A stretch of DNA of 64,000 bases from an uncultured Lachnospiraceae bacterium (lineage in GTDB: Bacteria; Bacillota; Clostridia; Lachnospirales; Lachnospiraceae): contig CAJUII010000006.1 in assembly GCA_910586405.1 (NCBI GenBank), positions 1 through 64,000 on the forward strand. Reading direction: 5' to 3'. The position numbers and the translations under genes are program-made. The notes under the pieces were generated by a model. That model made no database searches, was not told the DNA's origin, and saw only the letters and a program-made list of their open reading frames with translations. This document shows positions 45,102 to 54,290 of the stretch, in pieces. Position 1 is the first letter of the stretch, and each line of letters opens with the position of its first letter.

Positions 45102-47516
45102 TTAATGTTGAGCGTTTCCATTATCATTGCCAGCATCGCCATTTTCTGCACCGACACTGACTGGCAAACTGTCATTATCACCATCTGTACCATAATCCAT
45201 CTCAGCTTTCGCCCCTGATACAGGATCGACCAGCTCGCCGGTCTCAGGGTCTACAATGTAGGATGGTTTCTTGCTGTCCTCTCCATCTTCAGGATCGCCA
45301 TCTTCCTGTCCGTCTTCCCCTTTTGTGTCCTTCGAATCATCATCACTGGGAGAATCACCGTTCTCGCCTTCCTTTTCCGACGCGTCACCCTGCACGATAG
45401 TACCTAACAGATTGTCAATTTCCTCCTGCTCTGCGATCGTCATTTCCTCTGTCTTAGCAATATGGAGATAGGGAAGCACTTCTGTCAGGATATTCCTGAC
45501 AATACCTGTCGCATACGTCGCGTGCGCCTGATCATGCACATTTGGCCGATCTATCACGCAATAGATCGCAATCTGCGGATCATCTGCCGGTGCAAATCCA
45601 ATAAAAGAAACAACATAGTTTGTCTTGTCGCGCGGCACCCTCTCCGCCGTTCCTGTCTTGCCGCCAATCGCATATCCAGCCGGACGCGCCGACTTTCCGG
45701 TTCCCAGCGCAACAGCATTATGGAGATATTGACGCATCTGTTCTGATGTTGTTGCCGAAATCGTCTGCTTTAACACTCTAGGTTCAATATTTTTGACTGT
45801 ATCCCCATTTGAATTTATAATCTTGCTGACCATGTGCGGCTCATAGTAATATCCCCCATTTATAATAGAAGAAAAAGCCGTGATCATCTGAATCATTGTG
45901 ACATTGTATCCCTGTCCAAAAGAGGAAGTCGCAAGCTCTGCCGCCTTCATTGTATTTTCGTTGTATACCAGCGAGGCGGTTTTTGTCTCCCCTGCGAGAT
46001 CAATGTTCGTCTTAAGACCAATATTAAAAATCTGCTCAAACTGTATCGTGTTCTTGACGCCGATTGCCTCACCCATTTTCATAAATGCCACGTTGCAGGA
46101 CTGCTCTAAAGAGCCACTGACATTAAGCGTCCCATGACCGCCTCTCACATTACAATTGATATCATGATCTGCCACATGAAGAAGGCCGCCGCACTCATAC
46201 GACTCATTTCCCTGAATCCTGCCCGTCTCAAGTCCCGTTGCCAGCGTAATTGCTTTTGCCGTTGACCCCGGCTCATAGGTATCGGAAATACAGTAATTTT
46301 TCCACAAGGCATTTAATGCGTCATAATACGCCTCATCATCCATTTGCTCAATCTGTTCCGCTGAATAATAGGCCGATAGGTCTTTGGGATTATTGAGATC
46401 AAAATCAGGGTAAGTCGCCATAGATTTGATCTCACCATTGTTACAATCCTGAATGATCACGCCGATATTGTATGCGCCAAGTCCCTCTCTCTCCTCATTG
46501 ACATGTTCATCGTTAAATTGTTTAATATATTTCTCGCAGATTGCCTGCATATTGGCGTCTATTGTACTTACCAGTGTGTATCCGTCCACCGCAGGCACTA
46601 TCGCTCGCTCTAAAGCCGCATCGTCATTCAGATATCCATAATCCCTGCCATTTGTTCCGTTAAGCAAATCATTATAGTATTCCTCCAGCCCATAAGTACC
46701 ATTGTTATCTGTACCCGTAAAGCCAATCACGTCACAGGCGAGGGAGTTGTTTGGGTATCTTCTGATATACTCCTCCTCAAACCACACGCCGTCGATGATG
46801 CCCAACTTTTCATTTCCCTTTTGTTTTGCTTTCTTGTTGTGCTCATTTTTACGATCCAGAAACGGGCTCATCTCATCGTAGGTAATCCGCTTTTTGAGCA
46901 CACGATACTGTGAACCTGGATTCTCCTTCACATACTTGCGCAGCTCTGACTGGTCGAGTCCAAAACACTCTGACAGTGCGCTCAACGTAGGTTCCTCATT
47001 TTCTTTCTTATTGAGCATGACTTTACAGTCAAGAATTACATTGTACACTTTCTCGCTTGCCGCAAGAATTGTCCCATTGGCATCTAGGATGCTTCCTCTC
47101 TTAAAAGGCAGCGTCTTAGAATCATATCGCTGCTGCGATAAAATCTTTTTCTGATAATCATTTTGGTTATCCCTGGCAAGAACGTACAAACGTCCTCCCA
47201 ATCCCGCAAAAGCCAGCAGTATGATCAACATCATTACCGCCAGCTTCATTGATTTCACTTTGTTCAGGCTTGCCCGCTGCCTTCTTTTTTTTCTTCGATC
47301 AGCCTGTTTATTAGATCTATTGTTCCCACCGCCACGGCTAGCAGTCCTATTACTGTTTCTATGGACACTGCTCTTTCGGCTGGTACTCTTTCTGCTCCCA
47401 GCCGCAGTTCTGCCCTTCGTAGTCCTACTGTTGCTTGTCTTTCTTCTATTGCTCGTAGTCCTGCTGCCCGTAGTTCTATTACTTCTACTAATATTGGTTC
47501 TGCTTCGCTCTGCCAT
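45102..47516 (-). CDS. class B penicillin-binding protein with basic N-terminus and acidic C-terminus
   Basis: Septal-type transpeptidase of 804 aa, longer than usual. The first ~88 residues before the membrane helix (about 90-112) are extremely rich in Arg, Ser, Thr and Asn. Then come the PBP dimer domain (FKRGSILDANGTILA), transpeptidase SxxK (EPGSTAK), SxN (QSCNVAF) and KTGTAERV. The last ~110 residues are Asp/Glu/Gly-rich with no PASTA domain. The ATG at 47516 follows AGGGTGA. The gene lies between ftsL and the second PBP, the place of pbpB/ftsI. Confidence 0.94.
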   Translation of the reverse strand: MAERSRTNISRSNRTTGSRTTSNRRKTSNSRTTKGRTAAGSRKSTSRKSSVHRNSNRTASRGGGNNRSNKQADRRKKRRQRASLNKVKSMKLAVMMLIILLAFAGLGGRLYVLARDNQNDYQKKILSQQRYDSKTLPFKRGSILDANGTILAASEKVYNVILDCKVMLNKKENEEPTLSALSECFGLDQSELRKYVKENPGSQYRVLKKRITYDEMSPFLDRKNEHNKKAKQKGNEKLGIIDGVWFEEEYIRRYPNNSLACDVIGFTGTDNNGTYGLEEYYNDLLNGTNGRDYGYLNDDAALERAIVPAVDGYTLVSTIDANMQAICEKYIKQFNDEHVNEEREGLGAYNIGVIIQDCNNGEIKSMATYPDFDLNNPKDLSAYYSAEQIEQMDDEAYYDALNALWKNYCISDTYEPGSTAKAITLATGLETGRIQGNESYECGGLLHVADHDINCNVRGGHGTLNVSGSLEQSCNVAFMKMGEAIGVKNTIQFEQIFNIGLKTNIDLAGETKTASLVYNENTMKAAELATSSFGQGYNVTMIQMITAFSSIINGGYYYEPHMVSKIINSNGDTVKNIEPRVLKQTISATTSEQMRQYLHNAVALGTGKSARPAGYAIGGKTGTAERVPRDKTNYVVSFIGFAPADDPQIAIYCVIDRPNVHDQAHATYATGIVRNILTEVLPYLHIAKTEEMTIAEQEEIDNLLGTIVQGDASEKEGENGDSPSDDDSKDTKGEDGQEDGDPEDGEDSKKPSYIVDPETGELVDPVSGAKAEMDYGTDGDNDSLPVSVGAENGDAGNDNGNAQH

Positions 47517-47545
47517 CAAATCACCCTGTATATAATATCACATTC

Positions 47546-48028
47546 TTATTCAGGAACTTCGCCATACTGACGCACATAATCATTTCCCTCGCCTGTATAC
47601 TGAACAACCTGTCCTTCCTTTGCGTATTTCATCCCAAGCTCATTGACTGCGATCCGCTTGATCTCTTCCAGATCAACACTGCTCATAATCTTTGTGTAGG
47701 TTTCATCGTTTGCAAGCCGTAACTCATTGAGACTGCTCTCCAGCTCTGAAATGTTATTGATATGATTGGTAATATCCGACTGAAGTTTTACATAACTCAT
47801 CAGCACACCGCACACAATCACAAACGCTACAGCCACAACTGCGATATACCCCTTATTCATGGGAACCGCTTTTACTTTTGTCCTGCGCACAGACTGTGTC
47901 CGAATCGATGAACGCTCATATTCACGTCCAGTCTGTGTAGTTTGCAGTTTTCTGACTGCACTTCCATCTATATAATTATAATTCTGAGTAGTGTTTCGGC
48001 TTCCGCCATGACTGCCTGCACGTCCCAT
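47546..48028 (-). CDS. ftsL: cell division protein FtsL
   Basis: Small bitopic division protein. 160 aa; a cytoplasmic basic region of ~60 residues, one helix (about 62-82, GYIAVVAVAFVIVCGVLMSYV) and a coiled coil (SDITNHINNISELESSLNELRLAND), then a C-terminal ELGMKYAKEGQVVQY, the typical FtsL ending. Assigned by position between rsmH and the PBP gene plus this layout, since FtsL sequences are weakly conserved. AAGGAAGGA precedes; ATG at 48028 preferred to GTG at 48034. Confidence 0.88.
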   Translation of the reverse strand: MGRAGSHGGSRNTTQNYNYIDGSAVRKLQTTQTGREYERSSIRTQSVRRTKVKAVPMNKGYIAVVAVAFVIVCGVLMSYVKLQSDITNHINNISELESSLNELRLANDETYTKIMSSVDLEEIKRIAVNELGMKYAKEGQVVQYTGEGNDYVRQYGEVPE

Positions 48029-48063
48029 GTTCACTGTTCCTTCCTTATTATAATATACTGTAA

Positions 48064-48999
48064 CTATATGCGCTCAAAAACTCTGAGTTTTGCGCTCTTT
48101 GACCGTGAATTGGTATCCAGTTCGTCCTGAGAAGGCAAAATGGGCTTTCTCGTCACAACTCTTCCATAGGGAATCTTTCCACAGACACACACAGGAAACT
48201 CTGGTGGACATGTACACGGATTTTCCATCTCTCTGAAAAAATTCTTGACAATTCTATCCTCCAACGAGTGAAATGTGATAATGCAGAGCCGCCCCTGTGG
48301 ATTTAACAGATAAATCAAATCTCCGAGCGTATTTTTGAGCACTTCCAACTCATGATTGCACTCTATACGTATTGCCTGAAATGTCCGTTTCGATGGATGT
48401 CCCCCCAATGAACGCATTTTTGCTGGAATCGCTGCCTTGATGATCTCATTTAACTCAAATGTCGTTTCAATCGGCTTCTGTTTCCTCGCCTGCACAATAT
48501 GCTTTGCTATATTTTTAGCAAACTGATCCTCTCCGTAGTCCTTGATCACCCAATACAGCCTTTGCTCATCATAGTCATTTACAATCTCTCTCGCCGTCAA
48601 CTCCTGACGCTGATCCATACGCATATCAAGTGGTGTGTCATACTTGTAGGTAAATCCCCGGTCTACAGTGTCAAGCTGATAAGATGACACCCCCAGATCC
48701 AGGAGGATTCCATCAACCTTTTCCACACCTTGCTCTCTAAGTACTTCTCTTGCGTTACAGTAATTATCTCTGATAATGACTGCTCTCTCCCCAAATTCCT
48801 CCAATCGTTCGCCTGCAGCCTCTATGGCATCTGCATCCTGATCTATCCCATACAAGCGACCATTATCCTTGAGTTTCTTACACACCTCGAAGGCGTGTCC
48901 ACCGCCGCCGAGTGTACCGTCCAAATATACTCCCGTCGGCGTAATGTTCAGTGCTTCAATCGTTTCCTTCAGCAATACTGACTTGTGTCTAAATTCCAT
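48064..48999 (-). CDS. rsmH: 16S rRNA (cytosine(1402)-N(4))-methyltransferase
   Basis: SAM-dependent methyltransferase acting on C1402 of 16S rRNA. 311 aa: [13 protein letters not shown], the SAM site [44 protein letters not shown], and the closing [13 protein letters not shown]. Located second in the mraZ operon, as in most bacteria. Confidence 0.98.
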   Translation of the reverse strand: MEFRHKSVLLKETIEALNITPTGVYLDGTLGGGGHAFEVCKKLKDNGRLYGIDQDADAIEAAGERLEEFGERAVIIRDNYCNAREVLREQGVEKVDGILLDLGVSSYQLDTVDRGFTYKYDTPLDMRMDQRQELTAREIVNDYDEQRLYWVIKDYGEDQFAKNIAKHIVQARKQKPIETTFELNEIIKAAIPAKMRSLGGHPSKRTFQAIRIECNHELEVLKNTLGDLIYLLNPQGRLCIITFHSLEDRIVKNFFREMENPCTCPPEFPVCVCGKIPYGRVVTRKPILPSQDELDTNSRSKSAKLRVFERI

Positions 49000-49057
49000 T
49001 CATGACTTCCTTTCCGAAGTCCGCCTCAGCGCTGCACTGGAATATCCAGCTCCCCAA

Positions 49058-49489
49058 CTAGATCATCAATCCCAGCTCAGTCATATGTTCTGCGATATCA
49101 TCCATATCGTCATACTCTGAAGTTTCCTCCCACCGTTCTTTGCTCCAGATCTCAATCCGTCCTCCTACTCCCACAAGGACTACTTCTTTATCCAGATCTG
49201 CAAATTCCCTCAACACAGACGGTATCAGTATTCTTCCCTGCTTATCTACCTCCACACTGGCTGCACCTGCCAGAAAAAAACGGACAAACTTGCGAGCACC
49301 CTTGTCCATCAGCGGTAAAGCTTTCAGCTTCTCTTCAAAAGCGGACCACTCGGTGTTATCATACACAAACAGACAGCCATCGAGTCCCTTCGTTACCACG
49401 AAATCATCTCCCAAAACTTCGCGGAACTTCGAGGGAATAATCAGCCTGCCTTTTGTGTCAATCGTATGATTGTATTCTCCCATGAACAT
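49058..49489 (-). CDS. mraZ: transcriptional regulator MraZ
   Basis: AbrB-like double-fold DNA-binding protein that represses its own operon of division and wall genes. About 143 aa with two swapped-hairpin repeats: TIDTKGRLIIPSKFRE and EVDKQGRILIPSVLRE. The first in-frame start at 49513 would overlap the operator repeats, so 49489 (MFMGEY) or 49483 (MGEYNH) is more likely; GGTGG upstream is a weak SD. It heads the cluster mraZ-rsmH-ftsL-PBP-PBP-murD-ftsW-murA-ftsQ-ftsZ. Confidence 0.95.
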   Translation of the reverse strand: MFMGEYNHTIDTKGRLIIPSKFREVLGDDFVVTKGLDGCLFVYDNTEWSAFEEKLKALPLMDKGARKFVRFFLAGAASVEVDKQGRILIPSVLREFADLDKEVVLVGVGGRIEIWSKERWEETSEYDDMDDIAEHMTELGLMI

Positions 49490-49499
49490 GCAACCACCA

Positions 49500-49536
49500 C
49501 CACTTTGCACCACTTCGCTCCACTTTCTACCACTTT
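49500..49536 (-). promoter_or_regulatory. MraZ operator: four AAAGTGG-type repeats
   Basis: On the minus strand four copies of (A/G)AAGTGG begin exactly 10 bp apart (plus-strand CCACTT(T/C) at 49500, 49510, 49520, 49530), separated by 3 bp. MraZ of other bacteria binds such short direct repeats; in Mollicutes the element is AAAGTG(T/G) with N3. They lie at the predicted transcription start. Confidence 0.85.
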
Positions 49537-49542
49537 ATTTAC

Positions 49543-49571
49543 ATTTTACATGAAAAGCAATGAAATAACAA
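49543..49571 (-). promoter_or_regulatory. promoter of the mraZ cluster
   Basis: Minus strand TTGTTA (49571-49566), 17-bp spacer, TAAAAT (49548-49543). Start of transcription near 49536, at the first operator repeat. Confidence 0.72.
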
Positions 49572-49700
49572 GTATTTCTTTTGTATTGTGTAATTTTTTA
49601 TAAATCTTTTTTACTCAAATTTACCCAAATATTGTGCTTATTTTACGCTAATCCCCCCACATTTTGATTATAGCAAAGTCTATTTGGTATATTTTGTCAC

Positions 49701-49748
49701 AAAAAGTGGAGAAATCCCACAAAATATATGGGGGATTCCTCCACTTTT
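49701..49748 (-). terminator. terminator of the polC transcript
   Basis: Minus strand AAAAGTGGAG-G-AATCCC (49748-49732) pairs with GGGATT-T-CTCCACTTTT (49718-49702), then TTT. It begins 20 bp after polC. The arms contain AAAGTGG, like the MraZ repeats 170 bp downstream. Confidence 0.8.
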
Positions 49749-49768
49749 CATGTTTTTTAAACACTGTT

Positions 49769-52700
49769 CTATCCGACTAAATCAAACAAACTGATCTGAT
49801 TGGACTCCGGTATATCACCCAGAAGTCCTAGATCCGCCATCAAGTCAATCACCGTTTTCGATACCTTCGTTCGACTCCTGAAATCATCCTTTGATAAAAA
49901 TGGTCCATCCTTTGCCGCTTCCATGATCGCATCCGCCGCCTTCTCGCCAAGACCTTCTATACTGCTCAATGACGGCATTACCCTGTCATTGACAATCTGG
50001 AAATTCCTTGAGTGCGCCTTAAAGATATCAATCGGCTCAAACGTGAAACCTCTCGCATACATCTCCTGCACAATGCGCATATCTTTCAGCGCATCCTGCT
50101 CTTTGTTGGACAGGCTGTCGCTGCGCTTCTTGTACTCCGCCATGACACGCTCTAGGTGTTCACGCCCCAGGCACATCGTCTCATAGGAAAAAGCCGAAGC
50201 CCGAATGCTGAAAAAAGCACAGTAGTATGCCAGCGGGTAATTGATCTTACAATACGCAATACGCCAACCCATCATGACATACGCCGCCGCATGTGCCTTT
50301 GGAAACATATATTGGATTTTCTCGCATGACCACACATACCAGTCCGGCACATTATGATCCAGCATATCCTGCTTCCACTCCTCCCAGTTTCCGCATTTTT
50401 TCTTTGCGACAGTGCCCTTACGCACTGCCTCCATAATCTTGAAGGACTCTTCAGAGTCGAGTCCCATCCCAATAAGATAGGTCATAATGTCATCACGTGT
50501 ACAGATCGCAGTGGAAATCGTTGCTTTCCCCTCCTGAATCAAAGTCTGCGCATTGCCAAGCCAAACATCTGTTCCATGTGATAATCCTGAGATTCTAACC
50601 AGATCTGAAAAATATTTAGGTTGTGCGTCGATGACCATCTGCATCGCAAAATCCGTACCAAACTCTGGAATGCCAAGACATCCCAGCTTACATCCGCCAA
50701 TATCGTCAGGTGTAATGCCAAGCGCAGACGTATTCTGGAAGAGCGACATGACCTCCTTATCGTCAAGCGGAATCGTCGTCGGGTCGATTCCTGTCAAATC
50801 CTGGAGCATACGTATCATCGTTGGATCGTCGTGCCCGAGAATATCGAGCTTCAACAGATTGTGGTCAATCGAATGATAATCAAAGTGGGTTGTGATCGTA
50901 TCCGTTGTCATGTCGTTTGCAGGATGCTGAACCGGCGTAAACGAATTGATCTCCTCCCCCACGGGCAGCACGACAATGCCGCCGGGATGTTGTCCCGTAG
51001 TACGTCTCACCCCAACGCATCCCTCCACAATGCGGTTAATCTCACTGGTCCGCTTTTGCTTGCCCCGCTCCTCATAATAGTTTTTCACATATCCAAATGC
51101 CGTCTTGTCTGCCAGCGTACCGATCGTCCCCGCACGGAAGGTCTGCCCATACCCAAAGATAACCTCCGTATATTTGTGTGCCTTACTCTGGTATTCACCA
51201 GAAAAATTCAGATCAATATCTGGCTCTTTGTTTCCCTTAAAACCCAGAAACGTTTCGAAAGGAATGTCAAATCCATCTTTGATCAGTTTTTCACCGCAGA
51301 CCGGACAAATCTTGTCAGGCATATCACAGCCAGCCATGCCAGCAAACTTCTTGACCTCCTCCGAATAAAAATCACTGTAATGACGATTTTTACAATAATA
51401 GTGCGGGCTGAGCGGATTTACTTCCGTAATCCCAGCCATCGTTGCCACGAAAGAAGATCCGACAGACCCACGCGAGCCCACCAGATAACCGTCCTCCACA
51501 GATTTCCACACAAGCTTCTGCGCAATGATATACATCACGGCAAATCCATTGTTGATAATAGAGTTTAGCTCCCGCTTCAGTCTTGCCTCCACAAGATCAG
51601 GAAGCGTATCCCCGTACATTTCATGTGCCTTCCTGTAACAGATCTCGGTGAGCTGCTGGTCGCTGTTCTCGATGACCGGCGGACATTTATCCGGTCGCAC
51701 AGGCGCAATCCTGTCACACATGTCCGCAATCTTATTCGTATTTGTGATGACAATCTCCTCCGCCTTCTCACTGCCCAGATAATAAGAAAACTCATCCAGC
51801 ATCTCCTCCGTCGTGCGAAGATAAAGCGGCGCCTGATCATCTGCATCCTTAAAACCTTTGCCCGTCATGATGATGCGTCTGTACACCTCATCCTCCGGGT
51901 CGAGAAAATGTACATCACAGGTGGCAACCACCGGCTTCTGAAACTGTTCTCCAAGCTTGACCACCCGCTTGTTCAGCGCGATCAAATCCTCCTCTGAGTG
52001 AATCTCTCTGTGCCTCTCCGATTCGATCATAAAACGGTTATTGCCAATCGGCTGTATCTCAAGATAATCGTAAAAGTCTACAATATGGGCAATCTGCTCC
52101 TCACTCTGCCCGTCAAGCATTGCGCGGAACAATTCTCCTGCCTCGCAGGCGCTACCCAGGATCAGCCCTTCCCTGTACTGCAAAATCAAGCTCTTTGGTA
52201 TCAGCGGTCTCTTGTAGAAATATGTCAGATGGGATGCTGACACAAGCTTGTACAGATTTATGCGACCCGTCTGGTTTTTCGCTAATATGATAATATGAAA
52301 AGAATGAAGCTTTCTGACCGCATCAACGCTTGACTTCCCCATCTCATTCATCGCTTCAAGCGTATATACGTCTTCCTTTGCCAGCATATCAATAAACTTT
52401 AAAAAGATCTCTGCTGTACACTCTGCATCATCGACTGCTCTGTGATGATTTTCCAATGAAATTTTCAATGTTTTTGCAACGGCATCCAATGTATATTTTG
52501 CCTGCCCTGTCAGCAGCATCCGGGCGATTCCAACCGTATCCACATACGTAAAATCTACGGGAATCTGCTGCCTTTTTGCATTTTCACTGATAAATCCCAC
52601 GTCGAAGTTCGCATTGTGCGCTACAAGTACTGCATCGCCCACAAACTCCAGAAATTTAGGCAGCACCTTCTCGATTGTCTCCGCATCGATCACCATACTG

Positions 52701-54277
52701 TCATTGATGCTGGTGAGCTTTTCAATTTCAAATGGAATTGGCACCTCGGGATTGACAAAGGACGAGAACCGGTCTGTGATCTGTCCTTTTTCCACCTTGA
52801 CTGCACCAATCTCTATGATACGGTTCATTATCGGTGAAAATCCCGTCGTCTCGATGTCAAACACGACGAATGTCCCATCGAGACGCTGCCCTTTATCATT
52901 GGTCACAATCTCCTTGAGATCATCGACTAAGTATCCCTCCACACCATAGATAACCTTAAATTCATCCCCGTGGTCAAGCGCATGGTTCGCATCGGGAAAA
53001 GCCTGCACACAGCCGTGGTCTGTGACAGCAAGTGCCTTGTGCCCCCACTTCTTCGCGCGCTTGATAAGATCCTTGACATCCGAAACGCCATCCATATCAC
53101 TCATCTTGGTATGACAATGAAGCTCCACGCGTTTTCTGGCACTGTTGTCCATCCGCGTCGTCGTGAAATCAGGAATTTTCATCACACCGACAACTGAACC
53201 TATCGTCAGCTCTCTGTCAAATGTATCATTGACCGTGACACCTTTTATTTTCAAGAATGCTCCCGTTTTTAAATCTCCCGTAAGCTCGGCAAGCTGATCG
53301 TTATGTACGAACATTTTGACCTTGATCGTATCTGTAAAATCTGTGATCTCAAAACTTACAATTGTCCGCTCATTTCGAATTTCGCGGGTTTCCAGTGCGC
53401 GGACCTTGCCCCGTATCACCACCTCACCCATCTCGCCCCAGATTTCCTCGATGTTGATGCTCTCTTCCGCAAAATCACGTCCAAAAATAATATTGGGATT
53501 GTCTGAGCGTTTGAGCGCCCTGCGCTGCATTCCCCTGTCTGCGCCCTTTTCGAATCTGTTGAAGGCTTTTCGCTCTGCCCCTGAAGCTGCTGTGTCCTTA
53601 GGCTTTGCTGCTGCCGCAGTATCTGTGCGCACAGCTTCCTTTGCCTTTGACGATGCTGCTGACTGCGGCGTGTCGGCGGAAGCGGCTTCTGCATTCCCTC
53701 CAAATCGGCTGCTGATTCCCTCCACTATCCTTTGAATCCGAAGTGCATCTTCCTCCTTATATTTGCTCGACGCAGCCTCCTTGTACGCCGTCTGAAACTT
53801 TACTTGAAATCCGCAGCGCTCATTCAGCACCTTGTCCAAAATACCAATAAGCTCATCCTCCTTGGACTTTGCAATCACACTATCCTCGAGAACAAGCTCC
53901 ATCGTGTTTTCTTCTGGAAACTCGATATCTGCCTGCCGAAACATTGTGTAGAGCATATGGTCACACGCTTTTATTTCCATTAAAATGCTCTCTCGGTACA
54001 GCTCCATCAGCTTTTGTGGATTATACTGCCCGGAGAGGACAAACCGCTCATACAATTTGATCATTATGATCTCCCGCGGAAAAAACTGCTTTTTAATCTC
54101 CTGCTCCACCTCATAGACAAGCTCCTTCTCGATCAGACGCGCACTTCTAAAATAAATGCGCAGCAGGTCTTTTCGCTTTGTCGCAGTGATGCGCTCCACC
54201 ACCGCCTGCTCAAATAAATCCTTCTGCACACCATTTAATGCCAGATTCGGAAACGCCTCGAAAAATTTCTTTTCCAT
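49769..54277 (-). CDS. polC: DNA polymerase III PolC-type
   Basis: Gram-positive replicative polymerase with built-in proofreading. 1502 aa: N-terminal domain (1-250, with an Ala/Lys/Ser linker around 195-240), OB fold (about 265-370), PHP domain (VELHCHTKMSDMDG, AVTDHG) interrupted by the DnaQ-like 3'-5' exonuclease (FVVFDIETTGFSP, HNANFDVGFI, HHRAVDDAECTAEIF), zinc-binding CPVCGEKL, polymerase active site PDIDLNFSGEYQ, and C-terminal helix-hairpin-helix. It is 13 bp after ispG and probably the last gene of that operon. Confidence 0.98.
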   Translation of the reverse strand: MEKKFFEAFPNLALNGVQKDLFEQAVVERITATKRKDLLRIYFRSARLIEKELVYEVEQEIKKQFFPREIIMIKLYERFVLSGQYNPQKLMELYRESILMEIKACDHMLYTMFRQADIEFPEENTMELVLEDSVIAKSKEDELIGILDKVLNERCGFQVKFQTAYKEAASSKYKEEDALRIQRIVEGISSRFGGNAEAASADTPQSAASSKAKEAVRTDTAAAAKPKDTAASGAERKAFNRFEKGADRGMQRRALKRSDNPNIIFGRDFAEESINIEEIWGEMGEVVIRGKVRALETREIRNERTIVSFEITDFTDTIKVKMFVHNDQLAELTGDLKTGAFLKIKGVTVNDTFDRELTIGSVVGVMKIPDFTTTRMDNSARKRVELHCHTKMSDMDGVSDVKDLIKRAKKWGHKALAVTDHGCVQAFPDANHALDHGDEFKVIYGVEGYLVDDLKEIVTNDKGQRLDGTFVVFDIETTGFSPIMNRIIEIGAVKVEKGQITDRFSSFVNPEVPIPFEIEKLTSINDSMVIDAETIEKVLPKFLEFVGDAVLVAHNANFDVGFISENAKRQQIPVDFTYVDTVGIARMLLTGQAKYTLDAVAKTLKISLENHHRAVDDAECTAEIFLKFIDMLAKEDVYTLEAMNEMGKSSVDAVRKLHSFHIIILAKNQTGRINLYKLVSASHLTYFYKRPLIPKSLILQYREGLILGSACEAGELFRAMLDGQSEEQIAHIVDFYDYLEIQPIGNNRFMIESERHREIHSEEDLIALNKRVVKLGEQFQKPVVATCDVHFLDPEDEVYRRIIMTGKGFKDADDQAPLYLRTTEEMLDEFSYYLGSEKAEEIVITNTNKIADMCDRIAPVRPDKCPPVIENSDQQLTEICYRKAHEMYGDTLPDLVEARLKRELNSIINNGFAVMYIIAQKLVWKSVEDGYLVGSRGSVGSSFVATMAGITEVNPLSPHYYCKNRHYSDFYSEEVKKFAGMAGCDMPDKICPVCGEKLIKDGFDIPFETFLGFKGNKEPDIDLNFSGEYQSKAHKYTEVIFGYGQTFRAGTIGTLADKTAFGYVKNYYEERGKQKRTSEINRIVEGCVGVRRTTGQHPGGIVVLPVGEEINSFTPVQHPANDMTTDTITTHFDYHSIDHNLLKLDILGHDDPTMIRMLQDLTGIDPTTIPLDDKEVMSLFQNTSALGITPDDIGGCKLGCLGIPEFGTDFAMQMVIDAQPKYFSDLVRISGLSHGTDVWLGNAQTLIQEGKATISTAICTRDDIMTYLIGMGLDSEESFKIMEAVRKGTVAKKKCGNWEEWKQDMLDHNVPDWYVWSCEKIQYMFPKAHAAAYVMMGWRIAYCKINYPLAYYCAFFSIRASAFSYETMCLGREHLERVMAEYKKRSDSLSNKEQDALKDMRIVQEMYARGFTFEPIDIFKAHSRNFQIVNDRVMPSLSSIEGLGEKAADAIMEAAKDGPFLSKDDFRSRTKVSKTVIDLMADLGLLGDIPESNQISLFDLVG

Positions 54278-54290
54278 CCCTCACCTCAGT

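Noticed and set aside
47221..47535. Leu/Val-rich plus-strand frame that looks like a membrane protein
   Set aside because: It is the complement of the Arg/Ser-rich PBP tail; such codons read antisense as Leu/Ala/Val.
50621..51568. 315-aa plus-strand frame inside polC
   Set aside because: Antisense to essential polC, no SD, no recognised motif.
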